From positions 1 through 64,000 of the forward strand of contig CATYLC010000001.1 of assembly GCA_958408685.1 (NCBI GenBank): a stretch of 64,000 nucleotides of DNA, in the 5' to 3' direction. Under the pieces are notes generated by a model, which made no database searches, had not been told where the DNA came from, and was given only the letters and a program-made list of their open reading frames with translations. How positions within the stretch are numbered: the first letter of the stretch is position 1; the number at the start of each line of letters is the position of its first letter. Below are positions 51,048 through 60,007 of the stretch, piece after piece. The position numbers and the translations under genes were made by a program. This DNA is from an uncultured Collinsella sp. GTDB lineage: Bacteria > Actinomycetota > Coriobacteriia > Coriobacteriales > Coriobacteriaceae.

Positions 51048-51326
51048 ATGCCGGGAGAGGGTTTTAAGGCGCTGGCCGATCCTACACGGCGTCACATTTT
51101 GGAACTGCTGCGCGAGGGCAATTGCACGGCCGGGGAGCTTGCCGAGCATTTTGACATCAGCAAGCCGTCGTTGAGCCATCACTTGGCGACGCTCAAAAAC
51201 GCCGGGTTGGTGACCGACGAACGTCATGGCCAAAACATCGTTTACAGCTTAAACACCACCGTCATGCAGGACTTGATCGGTTGGTTTATGGGCTTTACAA
51301 ACACGGAAGGTGATAAGGATGAATAA
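51048..51326 (+). CDS. ArsR-family regulator, SdpR-like
   Basis: 92 residues, winged helix: ALADPTRRHILELLREG, DISKPSLSHHLATLKNAGLV, VYSLNTTVMQDL. SdpR controls the immunity gene sdpI, which here overlaps its 3' end by 8 bases. No metal-binding cysteine motif, as in SdpR. GAGGAGG before the ATG at 51048. The promoter region before it (about 50980-51025) is AT-rich. Confidence 0.86.
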   Translation: MPGEGFKALADPTRRHILELLREGNCTAGELAEHFDISKPSLSHHLATLKNAGLVTDERHGQNIVYSLNTTVMQDLIGWFMGFTNTEGDKDE

Positions 51327-52023
51327 CGAAAACAAGGGCATTCACGCCACGGGGGTATCGTCGCGCGTGTGGGCCATGCTTGTTGTGGTCTGCGCTATTA
51401 ATGTTGTAGCGCACCTCATGGTGATGCCGAGCCTGCCTGCACAGATTCCCACGCACTGGGGCGCGAACGGCGCCGTCGACGGTTGGGGTCCTAGTTGGAT
51501 GGCCTCCGCGCTCGGCGTGCTGCCTCTGGCGCTTCTCGCAATGTTCCGCATGGTGCCGCGCATCGACCCCAAGGGCGAGGCATATCGAACCTCGGGCAAG
51601 TTCTACCAGGGCTTCGTAATCGCCTTCACCTTGTTCATGTGCGCCATAAGCTGGCTGGGAGAGCTTACGGTCTGGGGCGTGGTGCCGGCGGTCGGTTCGG
51701 TTAACGTGCTGATTTCCGGTGTTGTCGGTTTGCTGTTCATCGGCGTAGGCAACTACTTGCCGCGTGTGAAGCAGAACTATACGCTCGGTATCAAGACACC
51801 CTGGGCGCTTGCCGATCCCGAGAACTGGCGCCGTACGCAGCGTTTTGGCGGCGCCTGCTTTATGGTGCTGGGTATTGGCCTGATTGTGATGGGCGTGGCA
51901 GGCAGCGTGCTTTCGAGTGAAGTCGTCGCCGCGGTGATTGCGGCTCTGGCGTTTGGCTCGGTTGGAGCCGTTTACGTCTACTCGTATCTGTTGTGGCGCA
52001 AATCGCAGCGAGCCGCTCGTTAA
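51319..52023 (+). CDS. SdpI-family membrane protein
   Basis: 234 residues, six likely membrane helices: a DUF1648 region (MPSLPAQIPTHWGANGAVDGW) and a SdpI region (LPRVKQNYTLGIKTPWALAD, NWRRTQRFGG). SdpI of Bacillus protects against the SdpC killing factor and keeps SdpR at the membrane. No SdpABC toxin genes are in the window, so the pair may respond to toxins of other cells. AAGG before the ATG; coupled to the regulator gene. Confidence 0.86.
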   Translation: MNNENKGIHATGVSSRVWAMLVVVCAINVVAHLMVMPSLPAQIPTHWGANGAVDGWGPSWMASALGVLPLALLAMFRMVPRIDPKGEAYRTSGKFYQGFVIAFTLFMCAISWLGELTVWGVVPAVGSVNVLISGVVGLLFIGVGNYLPRVKQNYTLGIKTPWALADPENWRRTQRFGGACFMVLGIGLIVMGVAGSVLSSEVVAAVIAALAFGSVGAVYVYSYLLWRKSQRAAR

Positions 52024-52087
52024 GGTTGCGGAAAACTAGCGTACGCAGTTCATAGTATGTTCCGGGGGACTTTTCCCAGGTAGTATT

Positions 52088-52116
52088 AGGGGGTGTGGGC
52101 AACCATGCCCCTTTTT
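52088..52116 (+). terminator. Probable terminator of sdpRI
   Basis: GGGG(T) and GCCCC flank a 13-base loop and TTTTT follows; short stem, moderately convincing. A second hairpin, CCTCTCCG/CGGAGAGG (52135-52142, 52155-52162), lies in the ettA leader. Confidence 0.5.
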
Positions 52117-52200
52117 ATTAGAACGCGCGAACTGCCTCTCCGCTTTTTCCAAAACGGAGAGGGGGAGAAGATTTCCGCAGCTAGATAAGGAGAAATGACT

Positions 52201-53880
52201 GTGGCGGAGTTCATTTATCAGATGTATCAGGCTCGCAAGGCCCATGGCGACAAGGTAATCCTTGACGACGTGACCCTGAGCTTCTACCCCGGTGCCAAGA
52301 TCGGCGTCGTGGGCCCCAACGGTATGGGCAAGTCGACCCTGCTCAAGATCATGGCCGGCATCGAGGAGGTCTCCAACGGCGATGCCAGGCTCACTCCCGG
52401 CTACACCGTGGGCATCCTGCAGCAGGAGCCGCCGCTCGACGACGACAAGACCGTCATCGAGAACGTGCGCATGGCGTTTGGCGACATGATTGCCAAGGTC
52501 GATCGCTTCAACAAGATCGGCGAGGAGATGTGCGACCCGGATTGCGACATGGACGCCCTCATGGCCGAGATGGGCAAGCTCCAGGACGAGATCGACGCCG
52601 CTGACGGCTGGGATATCGATTCCAAGCTCGGCCAGGCCATGGACGCCCTGCAGCTGCCCGATTCTGACATGCCGGTTAATGTGCTTTCCGGCGGCGAGCG
52701 CCGTCGCGTGGCCCTGTGCAAGCTGCTGCTCGAGGCTCCCGACCTGCTGCTGCTCGACGAGCCTACGAACCACCTGGACGCCGAGTCGATCCTGTGGCTC
52801 GAGCACTTCCTGCACAACTACCAGGGCGCGGTGCTTGCCGTCACGCACGATCGCTACTTTCTGGATAACGTTGCCGAGTGGATCTGCGAGGTCGACCGCG
52901 GTCACCTTTATCCCTACAAGGGCAACTACTCCACGTATCTGGAGACCAAGGCCGCCCGTATCGAGGCGCAGGGCAACCGCGACGCCAAGCTCGCCAAGCG
53001 CATGGAGGCCGAGCTCGAGTGGGTACGCAGCTCGCCCAAGGCTCGCCAGGCCAAGAACAAGGCCCGTCTGGCTCGCTACGAGGAGATGGAGGCCGAGGCC
53101 CGCGCAAGCCAGAAGCTCGACTGGACCGACATCCGCATTCCCGTCGGACCGCGCCTGGGCAACAAGGTGCTCGAGGCCCATCACCTGCACAAGGAGTTCG
53201 ATGGCCGTGTGCTCATCGACGACCTATCATTCACCCTGCCGCGCAACGGCATCGTGGGCGTCATCGGTCCCAACGGCGTCGGTAAGACCACGCTGTTCAA
53301 GACGATTGTGGGTCTGGAGCCGCTGACTTCGGGCGAGCTCGAGGTGGGTGAGACCGTCAAGATCTCCTATGTCGATCAGAACCGTTCTGGCATCGACCCT
53401 GACAAGAACCTGTGGGAGGTCGTCTCGGATGGCCTGGACCACATGATGGTCGGCGAGACCGAGGTTCCGAGCCGCGCTTATGTGGCGAGCTTTGGCTTTA
53501 AGGGCCAGGACCAGCAGAAGCGCGCTGGCGTACTCTCCGGTGGTGAGCGCAATCGTCTGAACCTGGCACTCACGCTCAAGCAGGGCGGCAACCTGCTGCT
53601 CCTCGACGAGCCCACGAACGATCTCGACGTCGAGACGCTGTCCTCGCTCGAAGCGGCGCTGCTCGAGTTCCCGGGCTGCTCGGTGGTCATTAGCCACGAC
53701 CGCATGTTCCTGGACCGCGTCGCCACGCACATTCTGGCGTGGGAGGGCACCGACGAGAATCCGGGCAACTGGTATTGGTTCGAGGGCAACTTTGAGGCCT
53801 ATCAGGCCAACCGCATCGAGCGCCTGGGCGAGGACGCAGCCCAGCCGCATCGTATCCACCGTAAGCTGACGCGCGATTAG
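52201..53880 (+). CDS. ettA: Energy-dependent translational throttle protein EttA
   Basis: 559 residues, ABC-F protein with two ATPase domains. First Walker A GPNGMGKST, signature LSGGERRRVALCKLL, Walker B LLLLDEPTNHLD; arm/linker region rich in charge (about 245-300); second GPNGVGKTT and LSGGERNRLNLAL with LLLLDEPTNDLD. ABC-F proteins bind the ribosomal E site; EttA adjusts early elongation to energy state. A GTG at 52201 (AEFIYQMYQARK) has AAGGAGA at the right distance; an ATG two codons earlier is too close. Confidence 0.92.
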   Translation: MAEFIYQMYQARKAHGDKVILDDVTLSFYPGAKIGVVGPNGMGKSTLLKIMAGIEEVSNGDARLTPGYTVGILQQEPPLDDDKTVIENVRMAFGDMIAKVDRFNKIGEEMCDPDCDMDALMAEMGKLQDEIDAADGWDIDSKLGQAMDALQLPDSDMPVNVLSGGERRRVALCKLLLEAPDLLLLDEPTNHLDAESILWLEHFLHNYQGAVLAVTHDRYFLDNVAEWICEVDRGHLYPYKGNYSTYLETKAARIEAQGNRDAKLAKRMEAELEWVRSSPKARQAKNKARLARYEEMEAEARASQKLDWTDIRIPVGPRLGNKVLEAHHLHKEFDGRVLIDDLSFTLPRNGIVGVIGPNGVGKTTLFKTIVGLEPLTSGELEVGETVKISYVDQNRSGIDPDKNLWEVVSDGLDHMMVGETEVPSRAYVASFGFKGQDQQKRAGVLSGGERNRLNLALTLKQGGNLLLLDEPTNDLDVETLSSLEAALLEFPGCSVVISHDRMFLDRVATHILAWEGTDENPGNWYWFEGNFEAYQANRIERLGEDAAQPHRIHRKLTRD

Positions 53881-53901
53881 TCGAGCTCAGGTGACCTAAC
53901 G

Positions 53902-53939
53902 AGAAAGGGACGATAACCTTGGGGTTATCGTCCCTTTCT
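53902..53939. terminator. Bidirectional terminator between ettA and the convergent gene
   Basis: AGAAAGGGACGATAACC (53902-53918) pairs perfectly with GGTTATCGTCCCTTTCT (53923-53939), 17 bp, loop TTGG, with A- and T-rich sides for both directions. Confidence 0.9.
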
Positions 53940-53940
53940 G

Positions 53941-55248
53941 TTACTTGGTAGAAGGCTCGACTTTATCGATGGCCCAGGTGGATCCGAGGCCACCGGTGGT
54001 ATTGCGGCGGATGCGCACGGCAACCTCGCGGCGCTCGCCGGCCTGCGTGTAGCGCAGGGGGAAGCTTGCGCGGTTTCGCGCGGCCTCGATGGTACCGCGC
54101 TCGCGGGCGATCCAGTAGTACTCGCCGACAATGCCGAGGGTATCGGCGCCGTAGGGGAGATAGGTCGACAGCTGGTGCAGAAGCGGGCCGGGGCAGAAGA
54201 CCTCGGTTGCGAAATCGATGGGGAAGTCCTCGGGGATGGTCGGTGCTGCGGGTGCGGGGGTTGGGGCCGCTGCGGGTGCCGAAGCCGGTGCCGGTGCGGG
54301 AATTTGGCCGCAAGCAGAGGTGGGCACGGATTCGATGACGGGTGCGGGCTCCGGCGTCGCTTCCGGCTTGATCGTGGAATCTGCGGGCTCCACGGTGACG
54401 GGCGCGTCTGCAGCTGCGGTTTCAACCTCAACCTGCGTCGCGTCCTCGTTCTCGACGCTCGACTTTGCTTCGATGGGCGTGGATGCCATGGTGGTGATGC
54501 CGGCGTTGGCGTTCTCGGGGTCATAGACGACCGTGAGCGAGATGGCGGGCTGCGGCGTCTCGGGCTCCGGTGTCGACTCGGTAGCGTCTTGATCTGCGGG
54601 CTCGTCGGACTGATCGTCCTCGGCCTCGTCGCCAAAGACATCGCTGTTTTGGAACGCAGACGGCTCGGGTTGGTCAACGGCTTCTTCGGTTGTCGACTTG
54701 GGCGCCTCGTTGAGCTCCACAGTGGCTTCCTGCTCGGATATGACTTCGGGATCGGTCGTGGCGGCGATATCGGTTTCGGCTTCTGCCGTTACCTCAATAG
54801 CGACTTCGATCTCTGTCTCGGGCTCGGGCTCCGGCACAGCTTCAACCACGGGTTTGGGTTCGGGACGCTTAACGTGCTTGGGGCGCACCGCCTTGAGTTC
54901 CTTCTCGCCACGCTTCTTCTTTTTGTAGGACTGCTTGGCGCCCTTGGTGGCCTTGGGCTTGTCCTCGCCCTTGGCAAGCGCTGCGTCCCATGCCTCGTTG
55001 GCGATGACGGTGGCGTACAGGCGGCCGCCCTTAAAGACGGTCAGTTTAATGCAGTCGTCGAGCTCCTCGAGCAGCTCGCGCGTGGACTCGAAGCCCAGTT
55101 CATAAGCGGTCATGTCGCCAGCGGCGAGCGCCTCCTCGACCTGCGTCATAAACGTTTGCTTGCCGCATCCAATCGCATCGCGCAGCAGGCGATACAGATA
55201 GATGTGGTTGCCCAGCGAAAGCGTGGGCCTAACTATTGTCTTGCTCAT
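53941..55248 (-). CDS. Protein with LOTUS-like N terminus and long acidic Pro/Ala linker
   Basis: 435 residues. The first 95 (LYRLLRDAIGCGKQTF, AYELGFESTRELLEELDD, KLTVFKGGRLYATV) resemble an OST-HTH/LOTUS-type winged helix, usually RNA-binding. A basic patch (YKKKKRGEKELKAVRPKHVKR) follows, then about 230 residues of Glu/Pro/Ala/Thr-rich low complexity, then a C-terminal 85-residue domain (PIDFATEVFCPGPLL to VRIRRNTTGGLGSTW) of unknown type. Could be an RNA or ribosome-associated protein; the call is tentative. GAGGAG before the ATG at 55248. Converges with ettA at the shared terminator. Confidence 0.6.
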   Translation of the reverse strand: MSKTIVRPTLSLGNHIYLYRLLRDAIGCGKQTFMTQVEEALAAGDMTAYELGFESTRELLEELDDCIKLTVFKGGRLYATVIANEAWDAALAKGEDKPKATKGAKQSYKKKKRGEKELKAVRPKHVKRPEPKPVVEAVPEPEPETEIEVAIEVTAEAETDIAATTDPEVISEQEATVELNEAPKSTTEEAVDQPEPSAFQNSDVFGDEAEDDQSDEPADQDATESTPEPETPQPAISLTVVYDPENANAGITTMASTPIEAKSSVENEDATQVEVETAAADAPVTVEPADSTIKPEATPEPAPVIESVPTSACGQIPAPAPASAPAAAPTPAPAAPTIPEDFPIDFATEVFCPGPLLHQLSTYLPYGADTLGIVGEYYWIARERGTIEAARNRASFPLRYTQAGERREVAVRIRRNTTGGLGSTWAIDKVEPSTK

Positions 55249-55388
55249 GGCAAATCTCCTCTTTACACATGTAAGGCATCTTACCATCGCATGGCGTTCG
55301 CCATGGCGGCGCCCAAGGCAAACGGGCGCGAACCGCTTTCGATTCGCGCCCGTTGTACAGGTCGGTTATCTATGAGAGGCAAATGTGC

Positions 55389-56342
55389 TTAGTTGCCCGA
55401 TGCCGTGCCTTGACTCGAGTTGTCAGATGCCGTGCCGGACGCAGTTCCGCTCGAGCTGTTGGTGTTGCTACTGTCTGCTGCACCCGTTCCCGACGTGGTG
55501 TCGCTCGTCTGGTCGCCCGTGCTCGGCTGAGAGCCGTCAGTCGTTTGGCTTGAGTCGGTCGTGCCGGACGGCGTGCCACTGTTGGCCGTGGAGGAATCGG
55601 TGCCCTGCGATTGGTTTTGGGTGTTCGAGGACGAATTGGCAGAGGTGGAACTGTCTTGCGTGTCGTCCGCCTGTGCCTGCTGATCTTGCGACTGGGTGTC
55701 GCCATTTGCATCGCTCTCGGTCGTGCGCGACGACAGGATTGGCTCGGGACGCTCGCCCAGACCCTCACCGGCAGTGGTGATAAGGATGGCGCCGGCGCAG
55801 GCGATGACCGCGACGATGGCGATGGCGATCGAGAAGACGATGACCTTCTTTTGTGTCTGGCTGCGCTCTGCCGCCGCCTTGGCGCGCAGGCTGTTGGGGG
55901 CGACGCGCGCCGTGGTCGCGCGTCCCGCAACCTGGCGCATCTCCTGCGTGGTCGCGGCGCCACCTAGGTGCTCCTCGACATTGGGCTCAACGGGCTCATA
56001 GGCGCCGGCGGGGTAGTCGACGTCGGCGTGCGTGCCCTTGATTGCTTCGGCGCTGGCGGAGATAAAGTGGCGATAGACCTGCGAGGACACAACAGTGATG
56101 ACTGAGCTCACAGCGGCACCAATCACCGAGCCGGCAATGCCGATCTTTGAAGCAAGCGCCACGCTCGTGGCGGCAGCTGCGGCGCCGGCGATGATCTGGG
56201 GAATGGAAATGTCGTCGAACAGGCCCTTTTTGGGCGCGATGGCCATGGTCTGTCCAATGGAATGGTTCTCGTGCACGCCGTTGTTGAGCGATGCCGGCGT
56301 CATGACGCGCGTGCGCGGCGCGTCGGTGTACTTGGTTGTCAT
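55389..56342 (-). CDS. Membrane protein with Ser/Thr-rich extracytoplasmic tail
   Basis: 317 residues. Two hydrophobic segments (about 45-85: IPQIIAGAAAAATSVALASK, VIGAAVSSVITVVSSQV), a cytoplasmic middle part, one helix near 165-190 (VIVFSIAIAIVAVIACAGAI), then about 120 residues of Ser/Thr/Gly/Asn/Gln-rich low complexity to the end. No wall-anchor motif. Function unknown; the layout resembles small envelope proteins with disordered outer tails. GGGAGG before the ATG at 56342. Confidence 0.68.
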   Translation of the reverse strand: MTTKYTDAPRTRVMTPASLNNGVHENHSIGQTMAIAPKKGLFDDISIPQIIAGAAAAATSVALASKIGIAGSVIGAAVSSVITVVSSQVYRHFISASAEAIKGTHADVDYPAGAYEPVEPNVEEHLGGAATTQEMRQVAGRATTARVAPNSLRAKAAAERSQTQKKVIVFSIAIAIVAVIACAGAILITTAGEGLGERPEPILSSRTTESDANGDTQSQDQQAQADDTQDSSTSANSSSNTQNQSQGTDSSTANSGTPSGTTDSSQTTDGSQPSTGDQTSDTTSGTGAADSSNTNSSSGTASGTASDNSSQGTASGN

Positions 56343-56545
56343 ACGGGGTCCTCCCGGTGTAAATCTGCTTCGTTTCGTGTAGCCATCAGGGTACCCACCA
56401 GATGTGAATCGTACGTGACATTTAACAGATACCATCAACTCATCAATTGCTCACCAAGTTGGTGGGATGCGGTTCCACCCGGCGGTTGAACTACAATAGG
56501 ACTTGCTAATTGTTGTGAATGGCGTCTACGCACGGGAGCATTCTT

Positions 56546-58525
56546 ATGAATCTTCACCTTTCTCAGTCTGATGGCTTTTTGCGTGTGGCGGCGGCCTCGC
56601 CGCGGATTCGCGTGGCCGATGTCGAGGGCAATGCCGAGGTTGCGCTGGCGGCTGTTCGCGAGGCTACCGAGCGCGGCGTTCGCGCGCTGGTGCTGCCCGA
56701 GCTTAACCTGACCGGCTATACCGCGGCCGACCTGTTCCATAACCGCACGCTGCTGCATGCCTGCGAGGCTGCTCTGGTGCATATCCTCGACGAGACTCGT
56801 GAGTTGCCGATTGTCTTTACCATTGGTCTTCCCGTTGCAGTTGCCGAGAATATCTACAACTGCGCCGCCGTGTGCTGCGCGGGCGAGCTTTTGGGCCTCA
56901 CGGCCAAGAAGTATCTGCCCAACTATGGCGAGTTCTATGAGCGTCGCTGGTTTGCTCCGGCGCCTGCGGATCCCGTGTGGGTTGAATTTGCCGGTCAGGG
57001 TCCGGTTCCGCTGGGCTCGGGGCTTATCTACCGTTGCTGTGATGAGGGTGCCGAGGATATGGTGCTGGGCGTTGAGGTCTGTGAGGACCTGTGGGTGCCG
57101 GCGCCGCCTTCGACCGAGATGGCGCTTGCCGGTGCGACGGTGATTCTCAACCCGTCGGCTTCGGACGAAATCATCGGTAAGGCAGACTATCGCCGCAGCC
57201 TCATCTCTAACCAGAGCGCACGCCTGTACTGCGCCTATGCCTACGCGGACGCGAGCGAGGGCGAGTCCACGACCGACATGGTCTTTGCGGGCGAGAACCT
57301 TATCTACGAAAATGGCTCCAAGCTCGCCGCCACCAAACTGCTTACCTGCGATATGGCCATCGCCGACGTTGACCTTGACCGCCTGGTTGCCGAGCGCCGT
57401 CGCTCGACGACGTGGGCGCGCACCGACGATGCGCCGGAGGCCACGACCGTTGGGTTTTCGTTTGAGGGCGTGCTGGCCGAAGAACCTGTCCTGCGCGATG
57501 CCTGCGATATCGACCGCGTTTTCCCGCGCGCGCCCTTTGTGCCGGCCGACCACGGCGACTTGGCCGAGCGCTGCGAGACGATCCTCGATCTGCAGACTGC
57601 GGGCCTCAAGACCCGCCTTGCCCACACGGGTACCAAGGCTGCGGTTATCGGCCTTTCGGGCGGCTTGGACTCCACGCTAGCGCTGCTTGTGACCGTGCGT
57701 GCCTTCGATGCACTGGGGCTGCCGCGCACTGGTATCACAGCCGTGTCCATGCCCGGCTTCGGCACGACGCATCGCACCAAGTCGAATGCCGAGTCGCTCG
57801 CTCGCGACCTGGGTGTGAGCTTCCGCGAGGTTTCGATCCACGCGGCTGTGGAGCAGCACTTCAAGGACATCGAGCACGACCCGACCGTCCAGGACGTGAC
57901 CTACGAGAACAGCCAGGCGCGCGAGCGCACGCAGATTCTCATGGATTTGGCCAACCAAGCCGGCGGTTTTGTCATTGGCACGGGCGACCTGTCGGAGCTG
58001 GCGCTCGGCTGGGCTACCTATAACGGCGACCACATGAGCATGTACGCCGTCAACGCGAGCGTGCCCAAGACGCTTGTGCGCCATCTGGTACGCTATGCTG
58101 CCGATGTCTTTGGCGGGCGCATTGCCGAGGTCTTGCTCGATATCCTCGATACGCCGGTGTCCCCCGAGCTTCTGCCGCCCACGGGCGACGGCGAGATTGC
58201 GCAGAAGACCGAGGATTTGGTGGGCCCGTACGAGCTGCACGACTACTTCCTCTACTACCTGCTGCGTTTTGGCTTTGAGCCGGGCAAGATCTACCGCATG
58301 GCGCTCAAGAGCTTCGAGGGCGTCTACGACGCCAAGACCGTCCACACGTGGCTACGTACGTTCTACCGTCGCTTCTTTGCCCAGCAGTTTAAGCGCAGCT
58401 GCCTGCCCGATGGTCCCAAGGTGGGCTCGGTGACGCTCAGCCCGCGCGGCGATTGGCGCATGCCGAGTGACGCCAGCTCGCGTCTGTGGCTTGCGCAGAT
58501 CGACGCGCTCAATCCAGTTGACTAA
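56546..58525 (+). CDS. nadE: Glutamine-dependent NAD+ synthetase
   Basis: 659 residues, fused glutaminase and synthetase. Nitrilase-type glutaminase with E52 (VLPELNLTGY), K121 (AKKYLPNYGEFYE) and C179 (VEVCEDLW); synthetase with PP-loop IGLSGGLDSTLAL near residue 370 and VIGTGDLSELALGWATYNGDH. Converts deamido-NAD to NAD using glutamine ammonia carried through a tunnel. ATG at 56546 (GGGAG upstream); an in-frame 56519 start is less likely. Confidence 0.95.
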   Translation: MNLHLSQSDGFLRVAAASPRIRVADVEGNAEVALAAVREATERGVRALVLPELNLTGYTAADLFHNRTLLHACEAALVHILDETRELPIVFTIGLPVAVAENIYNCAAVCCAGELLGLTAKKYLPNYGEFYERRWFAPAPADPVWVEFAGQGPVPLGSGLIYRCCDEGAEDMVLGVEVCEDLWVPAPPSTEMALAGATVILNPSASDEIIGKADYRRSLISNQSARLYCAYAYADASEGESTTDMVFAGENLIYENGSKLAATKLLTCDMAIADVDLDRLVAERRRSTTWARTDDAPEATTVGFSFEGVLAEEPVLRDACDIDRVFPRAPFVPADHGDLAERCETILDLQTAGLKTRLAHTGTKAAVIGLSGGLDSTLALLVTVRAFDALGLPRTGITAVSMPGFGTTHRTKSNAESLARDLGVSFREVSIHAAVEQHFKDIEHDPTVQDVTYENSQARERTQILMDLANQAGGFVIGTGDLSELALGWATYNGDHMSMYAVNASVPKTLVRHLVRYAADVFGGRIAEVLLDILDTPVSPELLPPTGDGEIAQKTEDLVGPYELHDYFLYYLLRFGFEPGKIYRMALKSFEGVYDAKTVHTWLRTFYRRFFAQQFKRSCLPDGPKVGSVTLSPRGDWRMPSDASSRLWLAQIDALNPVD

Positions 58526-58594
58526 GGTTGGCTAAATTGAACCAATACGGGGGTTGCAAGCGTTACACTTTTGCAATCTGATGGCCCGTATCGC

Positions 58595-58624
58595 GCGGCG
58601 CTCTTGTCGGAGCGCCGCTTTTTT
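58595..58624 (+). terminator. nadE terminator
   Basis: GCGGCGCTC (58595-58603) pairs with GAGCGCCGC (58610-58618), then TTTTTT. The next gene starts 18 bases later. Confidence 0.88.
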
Positions 58625-58642
58625 ATATCGAAAGGTGGCACC

Positions 58643-59806
58643 ATGCAGGCATCGCAGCGTCTCGACCGCTTTGGCGCGGAGGTCTTCGCCTCGCTCAACA
58701 ACAAGCTTCTCGTGCTGAAGGCTCAGGGCAAGACCATTTACAACATGAGCGTGGGCACGCCCGACTTTAAGCCGTACGACCACGTGGTCGAGGCGCTCAC
58801 GCAGGCAGCCCAAGATCCCGAGATGTGGAAGTATGCCCTGCGCGACCTGCCCGAACTCAAGCAGTCCGTGTGCGATTACTACGAGCGTCGCTTTGGTGTC
58901 TCCGGCATTACGCCGTCTATGGTGCAGTCGTGCAACGGCACGCAGGAGGGCGTGGGCCATTTGGGCCTGGCCCTGCTCGATCCGGGCGACACCATTTTGG
59001 TTCCCGATCCGTGCTACCCGGTCTTTGAGGCGGGTGCCAAGATCGCCGATGCCAAGCTCGAATACTATCCGCTGGTTGCCGAGCACAATTACCTGCCCTA
59101 TGTGGCGGGCATCGATCCCGAGGTGGCCGATCGTGCCAAGTATATGATCGTGTCGCTGCCCGCGAACCCGGTCGGCTCGGTGGGCACGCCCGAGGTCTAC
59201 GAGGAAATCATCGCTTTTGCCCGCGAGCACGACCTGCTGATCGTTCACGACAACGCATACTCCGACATCGTGTTCGACGGCGAGCCGGGCGGCAGCTTCC
59301 TGCAGTATCCCGGTGCGCTCGAGGTAGGCGTGGAGTTCTTCTCGCTTTCCAAGTCGTTTAACGTCACCGGTGCCCGCATCGGCTTTTTGGTCGGTCGCGA
59401 GGATGTGGTCTCGGCCTTTGCCAAGCTGCGCGGCCAGATCGACTTCGGTATGTTCTTCCCGATCCAGAAGGCCGCCATCGCGTGCCTTAATGGCCCGCGC
59501 GATGAGGTCGAGGCGCAGCGTCTGAAGTACCAGGAGCGCCGCGATGCCCTGTGCGATGGTCTTGAGGGTCTGGGCTGGGAGCGTCCCAACGCGCATGGCT
59601 CTATGTTTGTGTGGGCCAAGCTTCCCGGTGGTCGCACCGATTCCATGGCGTTTTGCGAGGAGCTCATGGAGAAGGCCGGCGTTGTGGTGACGCCGGGCGC
59701 GAGTTTTGGTCCTTCGGGCGAGGGACACGTGCGCATGGCGCTGGTCCTACCGCCCGATCAGATCGCTTTGGCTGTCGAGGCCATTCGCGAGGCGGGCCTG
59801 TATTAG
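58643..59806 (+). CDS. Class I/II aminotransferase
   Basis: 387 residues, PLP fold type I. NMSVGTPDFKPYD at the start, SCNGTQEGVGHLGLALLDPG, VPDPCYPVF, SLPANPVGSVG, VHDNAYSDIVF and the PLP-Lys in FSLSKSFNVTGARIGF. Resembles the LL-diaminopimelate/aspartate aminotransferase group; amino donor not certain. GAAAGG before the ATG. Since dapH is encoded nearby, a role in lysine synthesis is conceivable but unproven. Confidence 0.87.
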   Translation: MQASQRLDRFGAEVFASLNNKLLVLKAQGKTIYNMSVGTPDFKPYDHVVEALTQAAQDPEMWKYALRDLPELKQSVCDYYERRFGVSGITPSMVQSCNGTQEGVGHLGLALLDPGDTILVPDPCYPVFEAGAKIADAKLEYYPLVAEHNYLPYVAGIDPEVADRAKYMIVSLPANPVGSVGTPEVYEEIIAFAREHDLLIVHDNAYSDIVFDGEPGGSFLQYPGALEVGVEFFSLSKSFNVTGARIGFLVGREDVVSAFAKLRGQIDFGMFFPIQKAAIACLNGPRDEVEAQRLKYQERRDALCDGLEGLGWERPNAHGSMFVWAKLPGGRTDSMAFCEELMEKAGVVVTPGASFGPSGEGHVRMALVLPPDQIALAVEAIREAGLY

Positions 59807-59949
59807 AAACCTATTTCGACTCGTCAATAGCTCGAAACCGATTTCGCGCAGTTATTTTACGAATACTGCAAACAATTTCGGTAAACGGTCGATTTTTGGC
59901 TGCGAATAGGGGCATAATCAAAGTCCCGATTGGATGTATTGGGATTACG

Positions 59950-59982
59950 ACAAGCCGCTCGGGTCGTTCCCGGGCGGCTTGT
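59950..59982 (+). promoter_or_regulatory. Strong hairpin in the ldh leader
   Basis: ACAAGCCGCTCGGG (59950-59963) pairs perfectly with CCCGGGCGGCTTGT (59969-59982, one G-U), loop TCGTT, followed by TTGT. It lies 25 bases before the ldh start and after a CATAAT -10-like box at 59911-59916, so it could be an attenuator or mRNA-protecting structure. Confidence 0.55.
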
Positions 59983-60007
59983 TTGTGGAGAGAGATGGGA
60001 GTTTCTA

